A stretch of DNA of 64,000 nt from DSXH01 sp964532065. GTDB taxonomy: Bacteria; Bacteroidota; Ignavibacteria; Ignavibacteriales; Melioribacteraceae. Below are positions 1 to 7,831 of the stretch, piece by piece. Position 1 is the first letter of the stretch. Every line of letters starts with the position of its first letter. The position numbers and the translations under genes are program-made. The stretch covers positions 1 through 64,000 of the forward strand of contig CAZHHG010000004.1 in assembly GCA_964532065.1 (NCBI GenBank), in the 5' to 3' direction. The notes beneath the pieces are model-generated. The model saw nothing but the letters and a program-made list of their open reading frames with translations. It was not told the DNA's origin and did not search any database.

Positions 1-139
1 ATGATATTATCGAATTATAAACGGATTTGTTTAGATTAGAATTGTTCAACCTCTACCGGTAAACTCATTATTTAAAGAAATTACGATGAGCCCGTAAAAA
101 TCCTTATATTCGCATAATAAAAATCAATCCTGATCTATT

Positions 140-2371
140 ATGAAAGAACCTGTTGTCGATAAAAATCTAGCAATAGAGCATGGTTTAACAGTTGAGGAAT
201 ATGACCTGATCTGCGAACGATTAGGCCGGATTCCCACATATACCGAACTCGGAATCTTTTCTGTAATGTGGAGTGAACATTGCAGTTATAAGAATTCAAT
301 TGCCCTTCTTAAGACCCTCCCCAGGAGCGGCGGAAAACTTCTGGTTGGCGCAGGTGAAGAGAATGCCGGACTTGTAGATATAGGGGACGGACTGGCTATC
401 GCATTCAAGATAGAGAGCCATAATCATCCGTCCGCCGTCGAACCATATCAGGGCGCAGCAACCGGTGTAGGCGGAATTCTAAGAGATATATTTACGATGG
501 GAGCCAGGCCGATCGCGTGTTTGAATTCACTCCGCTTCGGTCCGCTTCAGGACGCCAGGACTCGCTACCTGTTTGAAGGTGTTGTAAAGGGTATTGGCGA
601 TTACGGAAATTGCTTCGGTGTCCCCACTGTTGCTGGTGAAGTCTATTTTGATGAATCGTACAGGACAAATCCCCTTGTAAATGCAATGGCAATCGGAATA
701 GTGGATACCAAACATGTTGCCTCTGCTACCGCATATGGAAAAGGAAATCCTGTAATGATTGTCGGATCTTCTACGGGAAGAGATGGAATCCATGGTGCAA
801 CTTTTGCCTCGGAAGAGATTTCGGAAAAATCGGAAGCCAAGCGTCCTTCAATTCAGGTTGGTGATCCGTTCACGGAAAAACTGCTGCTCGAAGCAACACT
901 GGAGATTATAAAGCAGGGATTGATTGTTGGAATTCAGGATATGGGTGCTGCCGGAATCTCCTGCTCAACATCCGAAATGAGCGCTAAAGGGGAATCGGGT
1001 ATGAATATAAATCTCGATATGGTTCCTCTAAGGGAAGACGGAATGAGCGCTTACGAAATTATGCTTTCCGAAAGCCAGGAGAGAATGCTGGTTGTTGTTA
1101 AGAAAGGGAACGAGGAGAAAGTAAAAGAAATCTTTACTAAGTGGGATCTCAACTGCGAAATTATAGGAGAAGTGACAGAGAATAACAAACTCGTTATAAA
1201 CCACAACGGTAATAAAAAAGCTGATGTTTCTCCGTACGATCTCGTCCTGGGCGGAGGCGCGCCGGTTTATATTCGTGATTCACAGGAACCTCAGTATCTT
1301 GCTCAGACCCGCAATTATGATTTGAAGTCGGTTCCTGAACCGGAATGCATCGCGGAAACATTCGAAAGAATTTTAGGCTCGCCGAATATCGCATCTAAAA
1401 AATGGGTGTATGAACAGTATGATTCGATGGTAAGAACCAATACAATTGTAGGCCCCGGTTCCGATGCAGCGGTTATTTACATAAAGGGAACCGATAAAGC
1501 CATTGCTGCGAAAACGGATTGCAACGGCAGGTATGTTTATCTCAATCCTAAAGAAGGCGCAAAGATTGCCGTAGCGGAGTCTGCAAGAAATGTTGTATGC
1601 TCGGGTGCCATGCCTCTGGCAATTACCAACTGTCTTAATTTCGGTAATCCATATAAACCGGAAGTCTACTGGACATTTAAAAAAGCAATTGAAGGTATGG
1701 GGGAAGCATGCAGATTCTTTAATACTCCCGTGACCGGTGGTAATGTAAGTTTTTATAATGAAAGTCCCGAAGCGGCAGTCTACCCGACTCCTGTTATAGG
1801 AATGGTTGGCCTTATTGAAAAAACAGAAAACGTTACAACAGGAGAATTTAAGAAAGAAGGTGACCTGATATACTTGCTGGGTGAAGATTATGAGGAGATT
1901 GGAGGGAGTGAATATCTTAAAGAGATCCACGGATTAGTAACAGGTGAAATACCTAAAATTGATCTGCAGACTGAAAAAGATCTTTATAATTTATTATTGG
2001 AACTAGTAGAGGCCCGGGTGATCAATTCGGCTCATGATATTTCCGACGGCGGAATACTGGTTACTCTTGCCGAGAGTTGTATTATCAACAAGGAAAAAAT
2101 GATTGGCGCCAAAGTGAATATTCATATTAAAACCAGAGAGGATTTTACATTCTTCTCCGAAAGTCAATCCAGAATAATTGTCTCGGTAAATCCGGAGAAT
2201 AAGGAGAAGTTCGAGAAGATAGCATCTCATAGTTTCACTCCGTTTACATGTCTAGGCGAAACAGGCGGTAAGAGTTTAAGGATAAACGATCAGTATGAAT
2301 TTCAGCTGGAACTTCTCTCCGGCATCTATTACGATTCGATTGGAAAGAAGATGGACCATCTGAAAGGATGA
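140..2371 (+). CDS. purL: Phosphoribosylformylglycinamidine synthase subunit PurL (short form)
   Basis: This enzyme converts FGAR to FGAM with ATP and ammonia in the fourth step of purine biosynthesis, in the cytosol. At 743 aa it has the length of the short PurL that works with separate PurS and PurQ, not the roughly 1,300-aa fused form. Visible family motifs are SEHCSYKNS (45-53, holding the conserved His of the active site), ESHNHPS (92-98), EPYQGAATGVGG (101-112), GPGSDAAV (near 438) and SAHDISDGG (near 630); the two halves are the usual internal AIRS-like repeat. Neither purS nor purQ is in the window. A near-consensus -7 box (TATATTCG, 105-112) lies upstream but I see no good -33 partner. 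The stop is one base before the next start, so the two genes are probably cotranscribed. Confidence 0.97.
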   Translation: MKEPVVDKNLAIEHGLTVEEYDLICERLGRIPTYTELGIFSVMWSEHCSYKNSIALLKTLPRSGGKLLVGAGEENAGLVDIGDGLAIAFKIESHNHPSAVEPYQGAATGVGGILRDIFTMGARPIACLNSLRFGPLQDARTRYLFEGVVKGIGDYGNCFGVPTVAGEVYFDESYRTNPLVNAMAIGIVDTKHVASATAYGKGNPVMIVGSSTGRDGIHGATFASEEISEKSEAKRPSIQVGDPFTEKLLLEATLEIIKQGLIVGIQDMGAAGISCSTSEMSAKGESGMNINLDMVPLREDGMSAYEIMLSESQERMLVVVKKGNEEKVKEIFTKWDLNCEIIGEVTENNKLVINHNGNKKADVSPYDLVLGGGAPVYIRDSQEPQYLAQTRNYDLKSVPEPECIAETFERILGSPNIASKKWVYEQYDSMVRTNTIVGPGSDAAVIYIKGTDKAIAAKTDCNGRYVYLNPKEGAKIAVAESARNVVCSGAMPLAITNCLNFGNPYKPEVYWTFKKAIEGMGEACRFFNTPVTGGNVSFYNESPEAAVYPTPVIGMVGLIEKTENVTTGEFKKEGDLIYLLGEDYEEIGGSEYLKEIHGLVTGEIPKIDLQTEKDLYNLLLELVEARVINSAHDISDGGILVTLAESCIINKEKMIGAKVNIHIKTREDFTFFSESQSRIIVSVNPENKEKFEKIASHSFTPFTCLGETGGKSLRINDQYEFQLELLSGIYYDSIGKKMDHLKG

Positions 2372-2372
2372 T

Positions 2373-3320
2373 ATGATTAAGTTCAGGATATTCAAATATA
2401 TCGGCTCATTCATCCCTCTTCCCATTTTCAGAAAGCTTCTGGAATTCGTAAAACATTATTTTATCGGATTATTTAAAAGGATAGATCAGAATAATCTTTT
2501 CTTTGCGGGTGCCGGTATCGCTTATTCGTTGGTCCTAGGTATGATACCGCTGATACTTCTTATCTTCTCTATGTTAAGCAACATTTTTGATGTTAATACT
2601 CTTCAGGAACAGATATTCCAGATAATCGATACCGCCATACCCTATCCCGTCTATGCCGCTTATATGAAAAAAGTAATTGAAACCCGGCTTCCGGAGTTTG
2701 TCGGTTATCGTACAATCGTCGGTTATGTTGGAGCGGTTGGTTTATTGATTACATCAACATGGATCTTCAGCAGTATGCGTACAATCTTAAACCAGATTTT
2801 TCATACAAAAATTCAGAAAAACGCATTTATCGGGATGCTGAGGGATCTGGGGATGGTTATACTGCTGGTCATTTTTATTTCACTTTCAACATTCGTTTTT
2901 CCTATTATAAATTTGACCCTCGAAGTTGCGCAGACTTCGGAAATGATGAGCAGGTTTAATGTGAGCGCACTCTGGAATTTTATCGTCCGGGTAATGTCGT
3001 TATTGATAATGCTGGCAATGTTTTTCGCTCTCTATTATCTGATACCTTATGAAAAATTGCCTAAAAGGGTTGCGCTTCTCAGCGCATTCTGGACAACTCT
3101 GCTGTGGGAAATTGCCCGGAATGTCTTCGGTTATTATATTCAATACTTTTTCAGTTCGAATGCACTCTACGGAGCATTCGCTTTAATTGTGGTTATTTTA
3201 TTCTGGGTCTATTATTCATCATGTATATTTATTGTCGGAGCGGAAATAGGACAGCTCTACAGGGAAAGACTATCTATAAAGAAAAAAAACAAAATGATTA
3301 ACAATAATCTCCCTGTTTGA
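2373..3320 (+). CDS. YihY/BrkB-family inner membrane protein
   Basis: A 315-aa polytopic membrane protein of the YihY/BrkB family (formerly mis-annotated as ribonuclease BN). The family signature region is near residues 44-68, where a small residue-rich first membrane segment (FFAGAGIAYS) leads into a proline-kinked stretch. Further hydrophobic segments lie near 112-135, 158-180, 205-226, 235-250 and 265-290, giving about six spans, and a short lysine-rich tail follows. The molecular function of the family is not established. It starts one base after the purL stop, so it is likely in the same transcript, although there is no known functional link to purine synthesis. Confidence 0.9.
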   Translation: MIKFRIFKYIGSFIPLPIFRKLLEFVKHYFIGLFKRIDQNNLFFAGAGIAYSLVLGMIPLILLIFSMLSNIFDVNTLQEQIFQIIDTAIPYPVYAAYMKKVIETRLPEFVGYRTIVGYVGAVGLLITSTWIFSSMRTILNQIFHTKIQKNAFIGMLRDLGMVILLVIFISLSTFVFPIINLTLEVAQTSEMMSRFNVSALWNFIVRVMSLLIMLAMFFALYYLIPYEKLPKRVALLSAFWTTLLWEIARNVFGYYIQYFFSSNALYGAFALIVVILFWVYYSSCIFIVGAEIGQLYRERLSIKKKNKMINNNLPV

Positions 3321-3402
3321 TTTTATTTGATAGTTTTAAATCAGTCTGCTTTTTATATCGAATTACTATTAAGGATAATTATAAACAGTATATGGAATTA
3401 CA

Positions 3403-4365
3403 ATGACTTCTAAGTATAAAATCTTCAATCTATTTTTGACCTCTTTTTTTATAATGTCTCTATTATTAGTCCCGGCAGAAAAGCTCTTTTCACAATCCAT
3501 GCCCCTAGCCGAAAAACAACTGATAAAAGAGAAAAAAGAAAAACTTCTTACACAGGAGGAAAAGGAATCTGCGAAAGCCAAACTCCTTAGAGTAAAGGAG
3601 AGGACTAAATTTGCTTATTATAATGAAGACGGAAGTTTCTCCGCACAAAAAGTACTTTTAGAAAAAGTTTATTTCGATGAAAAAGGAAATAGAACGGAAC
3701 AGATAATTTTGAAAGCTGACTCACTTCTGGACAGGCGCTTTACATATTATTATGATTCGCTGGGTAATGGTATTAAGGGTGAAAGTTATAACGAGTACGA
3801 TAATATTATTTTTAAACGTGAGTCAGTCTTTAATGATAAATCAAAAGAGATTTCCAGAAAATACTGGGAAGCAAAATCAAAAGGGGAAAGTTTTGCCGAA
3901 CTGAAATACAACGATCAGAACCTCCTCAGTGAACTGATTGCATACAGACCAAACGGTAAAATTGCATCGATTGTAAAAATGATTTATGAAAACGGCCGCC
4001 TTGCATCCGTCGAAACGCACAGCGACAAAGGAAAAATTCTGGATAAGTCGATTTTGATATACGACGGCCGCGGAAATATTACAAGCGAAATTTTTACTAC
4101 ATCCAAAGACACAGCCGCATTCAAGTATACTTATAATTCAGACGACTACCTTATCAAAGCCGAATATCCCGACGCAACCCGGTATATGGATTATGATGAG
4201 AACGGAAACATGATTGAAGATAAACAGATTTACTACACCGGCGAACGCGAATTCAAAGTTAGGTTTTCATATTATGATAACGGATTGATCAAAGAGGAAA
4301 TCAGATATTCGACGGACGATAAGCCTTCATTCTATTCCGTCTATGAGTACGAATTCTATAAATGA
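3403..4365 (+). CDS. Secreted protein with YD-like repeats
   Basis: I do not recognise a characterised function. The 320-aa product begins with a signal peptide (about residues 1-30, hydrophobic run ILFNLFLTSFFIMSLLL-like), then a short lysine/glutamate-rich helix, then from about residue 65 a series of degenerate 20-25-residue units rich in Tyr, Asp, Gly and Asn (for example YYDSLGNG, YDGRGN, YDENGN, YYDNG). These look like the beta-hairpin YD/Rhs-type repeats found in cell-surface proteins, but at far smaller scale and with no toxin domain. The last four bases overlap the start of the following beta-CASP gene (ATGA), so the two are translationally coupled. The location is likely periplasm or cell surface. 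Confidence 0.75.
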   Translation: MTSKYKIFNLFLTSFFIMSLLLVPAEKLFSQSMPLAEKQLIKEKKEKLLTQEEKESAKAKLLRVKERTKFAYYNEDGSFSAQKVLLEKVYFDEKGNRTEQIILKADSLLDRRFTYYYDSLGNGIKGESYNEYDNIIFKRESVFNDKSKEISRKYWEAKSKGESFAELKYNDQNLLSELIAYRPNGKIASIVKMIYENGRLASVETHSDKGKILDKSILIYDGRGNITSEIFTTSKDTAAFKYTYNSDDYLIKAEYPDATRYMDYDENGNMIEDKQIYYTGEREFKVRFSYYDNGLIKEEIRYSTDDKPSFYSVYEYEFYK

Positions 4366-5729
4366 TTAGTTTATTGCCTCTTGGCAGTACTTCTGAAATC
4401 GGCGCAACCTGCTTTTACCTGAATATCTCGGGTACCGGTATACTTCTCGATTGCGGAATTGATCCGAAAAAAAAAGGCATTGAATCCCTCCCCGGTTTTA
4501 CACTCCTGGAGGAGCTTCCGCTCGATTTCGTTCTTATAAGTCATTCTCATCAGGATCATATCGGCTCTTTACCGTTTCTCGTCCAGAAATTTCCTTATGT
4601 TATTATTTACTCAACCGTCCAGACAAAAGAAATTGCAGAAGTAACACTTCACAATGCCGCGAATATTTTAGCTCAAAACGCTGATCCGGAAAATAATTTG
4701 AAGATTTACACTCACGATGAGATCGACCTTCTTGTGAGAAGCATTCGAGGAATCGATTATAAAGAGAGGATTGAACTGAAAGGGATGAGGCACAGATCTG
4801 TTGAACCAGTCATCATAACTTTCTACGATGCCGGACATATACTTGGCTCAGCTTCCATTCTGATTGAATTCTCCGGCAGAAGAATTCTATTTACCGGCGA
4901 TATTAATTTCTCTGATCAATCGATAATGATACATGCCGACCTGAAAGGGATAAAAAAAGTTGATCTGCTTTTACTCGAGTCTACATATGGCTCCACCGAT
5001 TCAGCAAAACTTGGAACCTGGGAAAGCGAAGTAGACCGCTTAACTAAATCCGCTAATGAAATTCTGAATAAAGGAGGCTCTGTTTTAATCCCGGCTTTTG
5101 CTCTCGGCAAAACACAAGAATTGCTTGCTCTTCTTTATGACAGGATGATGAAAGGTAAATTGACCGAAACCGCAATTTATACAGGCGGTGTCGGCAGAGA
5201 AATCTCTGCTTTATACGACAGGAACCGGTTTATTACAAGACGTAAGGAAAAAAATCTCGTCCTGAAAGAAATACCCCAGAAAAATATTTTTGAAGTTGAA
5301 GATTACAATTACTTTCTAAAAAATCCTTCAATTGTACTTGTTTCAAGCGGGATGATTCTACACGGAACAACTTCTTTCAAGTTGCTTGACTATTGGATAA
5401 AACAGAAGGAGTTCGCCGTTTTCGGAGTAGGGTATATGGACGAAACAACACCCGGCTACCGGCTTATGAATTCTTCAAGAGGTGATGAGATCCGGCTAAC
5501 CGACTTCAGTTTACCTCAAAAAGTTAAATGCCTGGTTGAACGCTTTTATTTCCCTTCGCATGCCAGAAGAGAGGATCTTCTTAAAATTGTTGAAGTTGTT
5601 AACCCGGATCGGATTTTTCTTGTTCACGGTGATAAAGAGTCGATCGACTGGGTGGGTCGGAATATCCTTCAGAAATTCGAACGGATTGGCGTCAATTCTC
5701 TTTCAGAAGGAAATATGATTCCTGTCTGA
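4362..5729 (+). CDS. Metallo-beta-lactamase fold, beta-CASP family hydrolase (putative RNase)
   Basis: A 455-aa cytosolic protein with the metal-binding motif HSHQDH at residues 61-66, a later GHILGSA (near 158), GDIN (near 177, metal-ligand Asp) and a beta-CASP insert. Beta-CASP motif A is visible as LLLESTYG (near 203), motif B as the His in PSHARRED (near 399) and motif C as the His in VHGDKES (near 423). Together these place it with the RNA-processing beta-CASP hydrolases (CPSF73-like/YSH1-type exonucleases of bacteria) rather than lactamases. The substrate is not determinable from sequence. It overlaps the preceding secreted-protein gene by four bases, an unusual pairing of an exported protein with a cytosolic nuclease-like enzyme. 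Confidence 0.92.
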   Translation: MISLLPLGSTSEIGATCFYLNISGTGILLDCGIDPKKKGIESLPGFTLLEELPLDFVLISHSHQDHIGSLPFLVQKFPYVIIYSTVQTKEIAEVTLHNAANILAQNADPENNLKIYTHDEIDLLVRSIRGIDYKERIELKGMRHRSVEPVIITFYDAGHILGSASILIEFSGRRILFTGDINFSDQSIMIHADLKGIKKVDLLLLESTYGSTDSAKLGTWESEVDRLTKSANEILNKGGSVLIPAFALGKTQELLALLYDRMMKGKLTETAIYTGGVGREISALYDRNRFITRRKEKNLVLKEIPQKNIFEVEDYNYFLKNPSIVLVSSGMILHGTTSFKLLDYWIKQKEFAVFGVGYMDETTPGYRLMNSSRGDEIRLTDFSLPQKVKCLVERFYFPSHARREDLLKIVEVVNPDRIFLVHGDKESIDWVGRNILQKFERIGVNSLSEGNMIPV

Positions 5730-5782
5730 AAAAATTAATCTATCTTTAAAATCTTTTGATTTACACTTGTCATCTTAATTTT

Positions 5783-5790
5783 TATATTTG
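5783..5790 (+). promoter_or_regulatory. Candidate -7 box for the DsrE-family gene
   Basis: TATATTTG matches the Bacteroidota -7 consensus TAnnTTTG exactly. The nearest -33-like TTTTG (5754-5758) sits 24 bp upstream, longer than the 20 bp seen at the best promoters in this window. If used, the leader would be about 175 nt. I see no known riboswitch in that leader. Confidence 0.35.
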
Positions 5791-5974
5791 ATACCGGATA
5801 GGGGGTAAAATTCAATCCGCGACTCTATTATGAATTTAAGATGAGCGGGGTGATCTTATACTTTGTTCTGGTTTATTCAAACTGTTTGCGTTACTTGAAC
5901 AAATTTGAAATGGAATCGGAATTGTAAATGGAATCACTAATTGTTTTTAATAATTCAATTAAGGAGGATTCTAA

Positions 5975-6478
5975 ATGAGAATTTCAAAACTCATCATTTT
6001 ATTATTAATTGTTGCAATGGTCTCTTCACTCGCACAAACCAAAAGCACCTCTTCAAAAAGTAAAACCGCAAAAAAAACCGAACCTGTTGAGCAGTATATT
6101 CCGCCTCCGCCTCCACCTCCGGCAAAGGATGGAGTATTCATCCATCTCTCGAGCGGAATGGATAGCCCTCAAAGAGTTTTAATGGCTTTAACTATGGGCC
6201 TTAAAATGGCCGATGATTATGACGTTTATATCTATATCGATATTAGCGCAGTCCACGTTGTTTTGAATAGCTCCAAAAGTCTTGAGATGCCTAAGTTCGA
6301 AACTTCTAAAATTCTTATCGATAAAATTCTGAACAAGGGAGTCAGAATTGCTGTATGTCCCACCTGTCTGGAGTCTGCAAATAAAACACAATACGATTTG
6401 ATGAAGGGAATTAAACTGGCCAATAAAAACGAATTCTTCGATTTCACTCAGGGTAGAATTCTTACGCTCGATTATTAA
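5975..6478 (+). CDS. Exported DsrE-family protein
   Basis: The 167-aa product has a signal peptide (residues 1-20, cut probably near SLAQ), a Ser/Thr/Lys linker, a seven-proline run near residues 44-50, then a DsrE/DsrF-like alpha/beta domain. The domain signatures are the GVFIHLSSG first strand and the VAMALTMGLKMA-type helix, followed by a late CPTC motif in VRIAVCPTCLESA. DsrE-family proteins are usually cytosolic sulfur-relay proteins, so the export signal is unusual. A very strong ribosome binding site (AAGGAGG, 5961-5967) precedes the ATG at the right spacing and fixes the start. The gene stands alone and ends at a good intrinsic terminator. I assign the family with confidence but not a sulfur-transfer role. 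Confidence 0.85.
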   Translation: MRISKLIILLLIVAMVSSLAQTKSTSSKSKTAKKTEPVEQYIPPPPPPPAKDGVFIHLSSGMDSPQRVLMALTMGLKMADDYDVYIYIDISAVHVVLNSSKSLEMPKFETSKILIDKILNKGVRIAVCPTCLESANKTQYDLMKGIKLANKNEFFDFTQGRILTLDY

Positions 6479-6494
6479 TTCTTTAAAATAGGAG

Positions 6495-6530
6495 TGTCCG
6501 ATTGGTGGGAAGCCAATCGGACATTTTATA
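6495..6530 (+). terminator. Intrinsic terminator after the DsrE-family gene
   Basis: An 11-bp perfect stem (TGTCCGATTGG at 6495-6505 with its complement at 6513-6523) and a 7-nt loop, followed by TTTTATA. It starts 17 bases after the stop codon at 6478. The T-rich side is only on the plus strand, so it serves the upstream gene and not the convergent HEAT-like gene. Confidence 0.85.
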
Positions 6531-6559
6531 GCATCGAGGATCAGTAAAAGAAAGAATAA

Positions 6560-7009
6560 TTAGAACTTTACATAGGACAGCTCTACAGCTTTTTCAGGAT
6601 GCTGCTCAAGGTATTTCTTCATCAAATGTGAAAGATAGAATTTCTCGCTCATCTTCCTTACACCTTCAAACTCATTGAAAAGGGATGTCCTCTGAACCAT
6701 ATAGATGGCCTGTGTATTCCCGATTTTAACGAGTGAAAGAGCAGCAACGATACGCGCTGCATATGATTCATCATCCCGGAGCATCTGCATTAAATCGATT
6801 ACGGATTTCTCCGATTTCATTTCACCGAGATAATATGCGCAGCTGATCCGCAATCCTTCATTATCGGATTTTAAGCCGACAAGCAGATTAGCTTCGATTG
6901 TTTTGTACTTGGCCTTTACTACCGGATCGATTTCCTGACCAGCAAATGTTGTTGCGGTGAATAATAATGCGGAAAGAAGAACTATCGAAAGGATCTTTAC
7001 GGCTTTCAT
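6560..7009 (-). CDS. Exported HEAT-repeat-like protein
   Basis: A 149-aa product. I place the start at the second ATG (MKAVKI) because a GGGGGG ribosome binding site lies just upstream of it (7013-7018 region) and a classical signal peptide begins there (residues 1-24, cut after TTFA). An ATG 12 bases further upstream is in frame but would bury the ribosome binding site in the coding region. The mature part is all-helical, with a block resembling a HEAT/PBS-lyase unit (GLRISCAYYLGEM, SYAARIVAALSLVKIG). Such repeats make protein-protein scaffolds; no function is assigned. It converges on the DsrE-family gene and is separated from it by a terminator. Confidence 0.8.
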   Translation of the reverse strand: MKAVKILSIVLLSALLFTATTFAGQEIDPVVKAKYKTIEANLLVGLKSDNEGLRISCAYYLGEMKSEKSVIDLMQMLRDDESYAARIVAALSLVKIGNTQAIYMVQRTSLFNEFEGVRKMSEKFYLSHLMKKYLEQHPEKAVELSYVKF

Positions 7010-7174
7010 GGTGCCCCCCATGCATGTTTGTTATTATTATTTTCAGAACAAGTGTTTTCTAATTTCTATTGTATAAGACGATGCCTTTTTTTGAAAGGTT
7101 GCTTGCGGATTTTTTTGTGCCTAACTATTCATGCAGGTGGGTAAATGTAAATTATGCTGAATTGCGACGGAAAA

Positions 7175-7270
7175 TCAATCCGACTTAAATTCTCTGAAAA
7201 TATTTAAAACTTTTTTATAAAAAAGTAGAACGAAGAGAACCATAATTACGAATAGTATCAAACTTTCCAT
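7175..7270 (-). CDS. Possible 31-aa membrane peptide
   Basis: The minus strand has an ATG at 7268-7270 with AGGA about 8 bases upstream, then a 31-codon frame ending in TGA at 7175-7177. The peptide starts MESLIL, has an uninterrupted hydrophobic run to residue 18, then YKK and a charged tail ending FKSD, a layout typical of single-span small membrane proteins. It lies in an otherwise gene-free stretch. No homologue is recognised and a random open frame of this length is common, so this is a candidate only. Confidence 0.35.
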   Translation of the reverse strand: MESLILFVIMVLFVLLFYKKVLNIFREFKSD

Positions 7271-7551
7271 TTCAATTCCTGAACTTACTGTGGCCAATCT
7301 AATCAACCGGTATCTAATCTATTATGAACCAGAGCACCGGATTCATAAACGGTGAGCTGACTCACTTTATTAATTCCTGAAAAAAATCGGAAGAAGAATC
7401 TCAACGGCAGCTTACAAATAATTTGCTGGAACCTTAACCATATTTTGAATTGATTTTGCCGGAGAATAAACCGGATTCCGGTATGCATGCAGTCAGGGAA
7501 ATCGGGAATCAATTATTTATCTTATCTGCGTGAAAATCCAATCACGTTATT
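7271..7551. other. Gene-poor stretch between the HEAT-like gene and the initiator tRNA
   Basis: Together with the flanking bases this makes a gap of over 500 bases (7010-7551) without a convincing protein gene, apart from the short candidate at 7175-7270. A 69-codon minus-strand frame at 7303-7512 has no recognisable composition, signal or ribosome binding site and I do not accept it. The sequence holds short direct repeats (GATTAGAT twice near 7299-7320) and CCGGATTCCGG-like inverted words near 7472-7482, but nothing I can name as a structured RNA. Confidence 0.5.
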
Positions 7552-7593
7552 ATTTAAAACAAAACAACCCCACACTATTGTGTGAGGTTGTTT
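7552..7593 (-). terminator. Intrinsic terminator of the initiator tRNA
   Basis: On the minus strand a 14-bp stem (7580-7593 with 7562-7575, loop 7576-7579) follows the tRNA 3' end by 7 bases and is followed by TGTTTT. One pair (7570/7585) is a G-U wobble only when read on the minus strand and a mismatch on the plus strand, which supports the orientation. Confidence 0.88.
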
Positions 7594-7600
7594 CTTTTAG

Positions 7601-7673
<73 letters not shown>

Positions 7674-7721
7674 GTGTAATATTTATAAGGTAATTCTAAG
7701 AACATTTTCAAACTTGGGGCT

Positions 7722-7753
7722 CAAATATATAAAACCTATTCCCCCGAGTCAAA
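7722..7753 (-). promoter_or_regulatory. Bacteroidota-type promoter of the initiator tRNA
   Basis: On the minus strand TTTG (7750-7753) is followed after exactly 20 bp by TATATTTG (7722-7729), a full match to the -33/-7 consensus known for Bacteroidota primary sigma factors. Transcription would start near 7715, about 40 nt before the mature tRNA 5' end. Confidence 0.75.
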
Positions 7754-7831
7754 TTAATCCTTTCTGTTTCAATCCTCTCTTGATACTTACTCTCTCATTC
7801 GCAATATTCGCACTAAACAAAACTGTTGCCA

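Noticed and set aside
1373..1930. Long antisense frames across purL, infB, recN and others
   Set aside because: They lie opposite well-supported genes, show no domain and no ribosome binding site, and appear only because of codon bias in the real gene.
5841..5927. A 28-codon frame in the leader before the DsrE-family gene
   Set aside because: It begins inside a weak context without a ribosome binding site, and its peptide shows no clear feature. I treat it as leader sequence.
7303..7512. A 69-codon minus-strand open frame
   Set aside because: No ribosome binding site, signal, domain or family resemblance, and residue composition unlike the confirmed genes. It looks like a chance frame in a gene-poor stretch.
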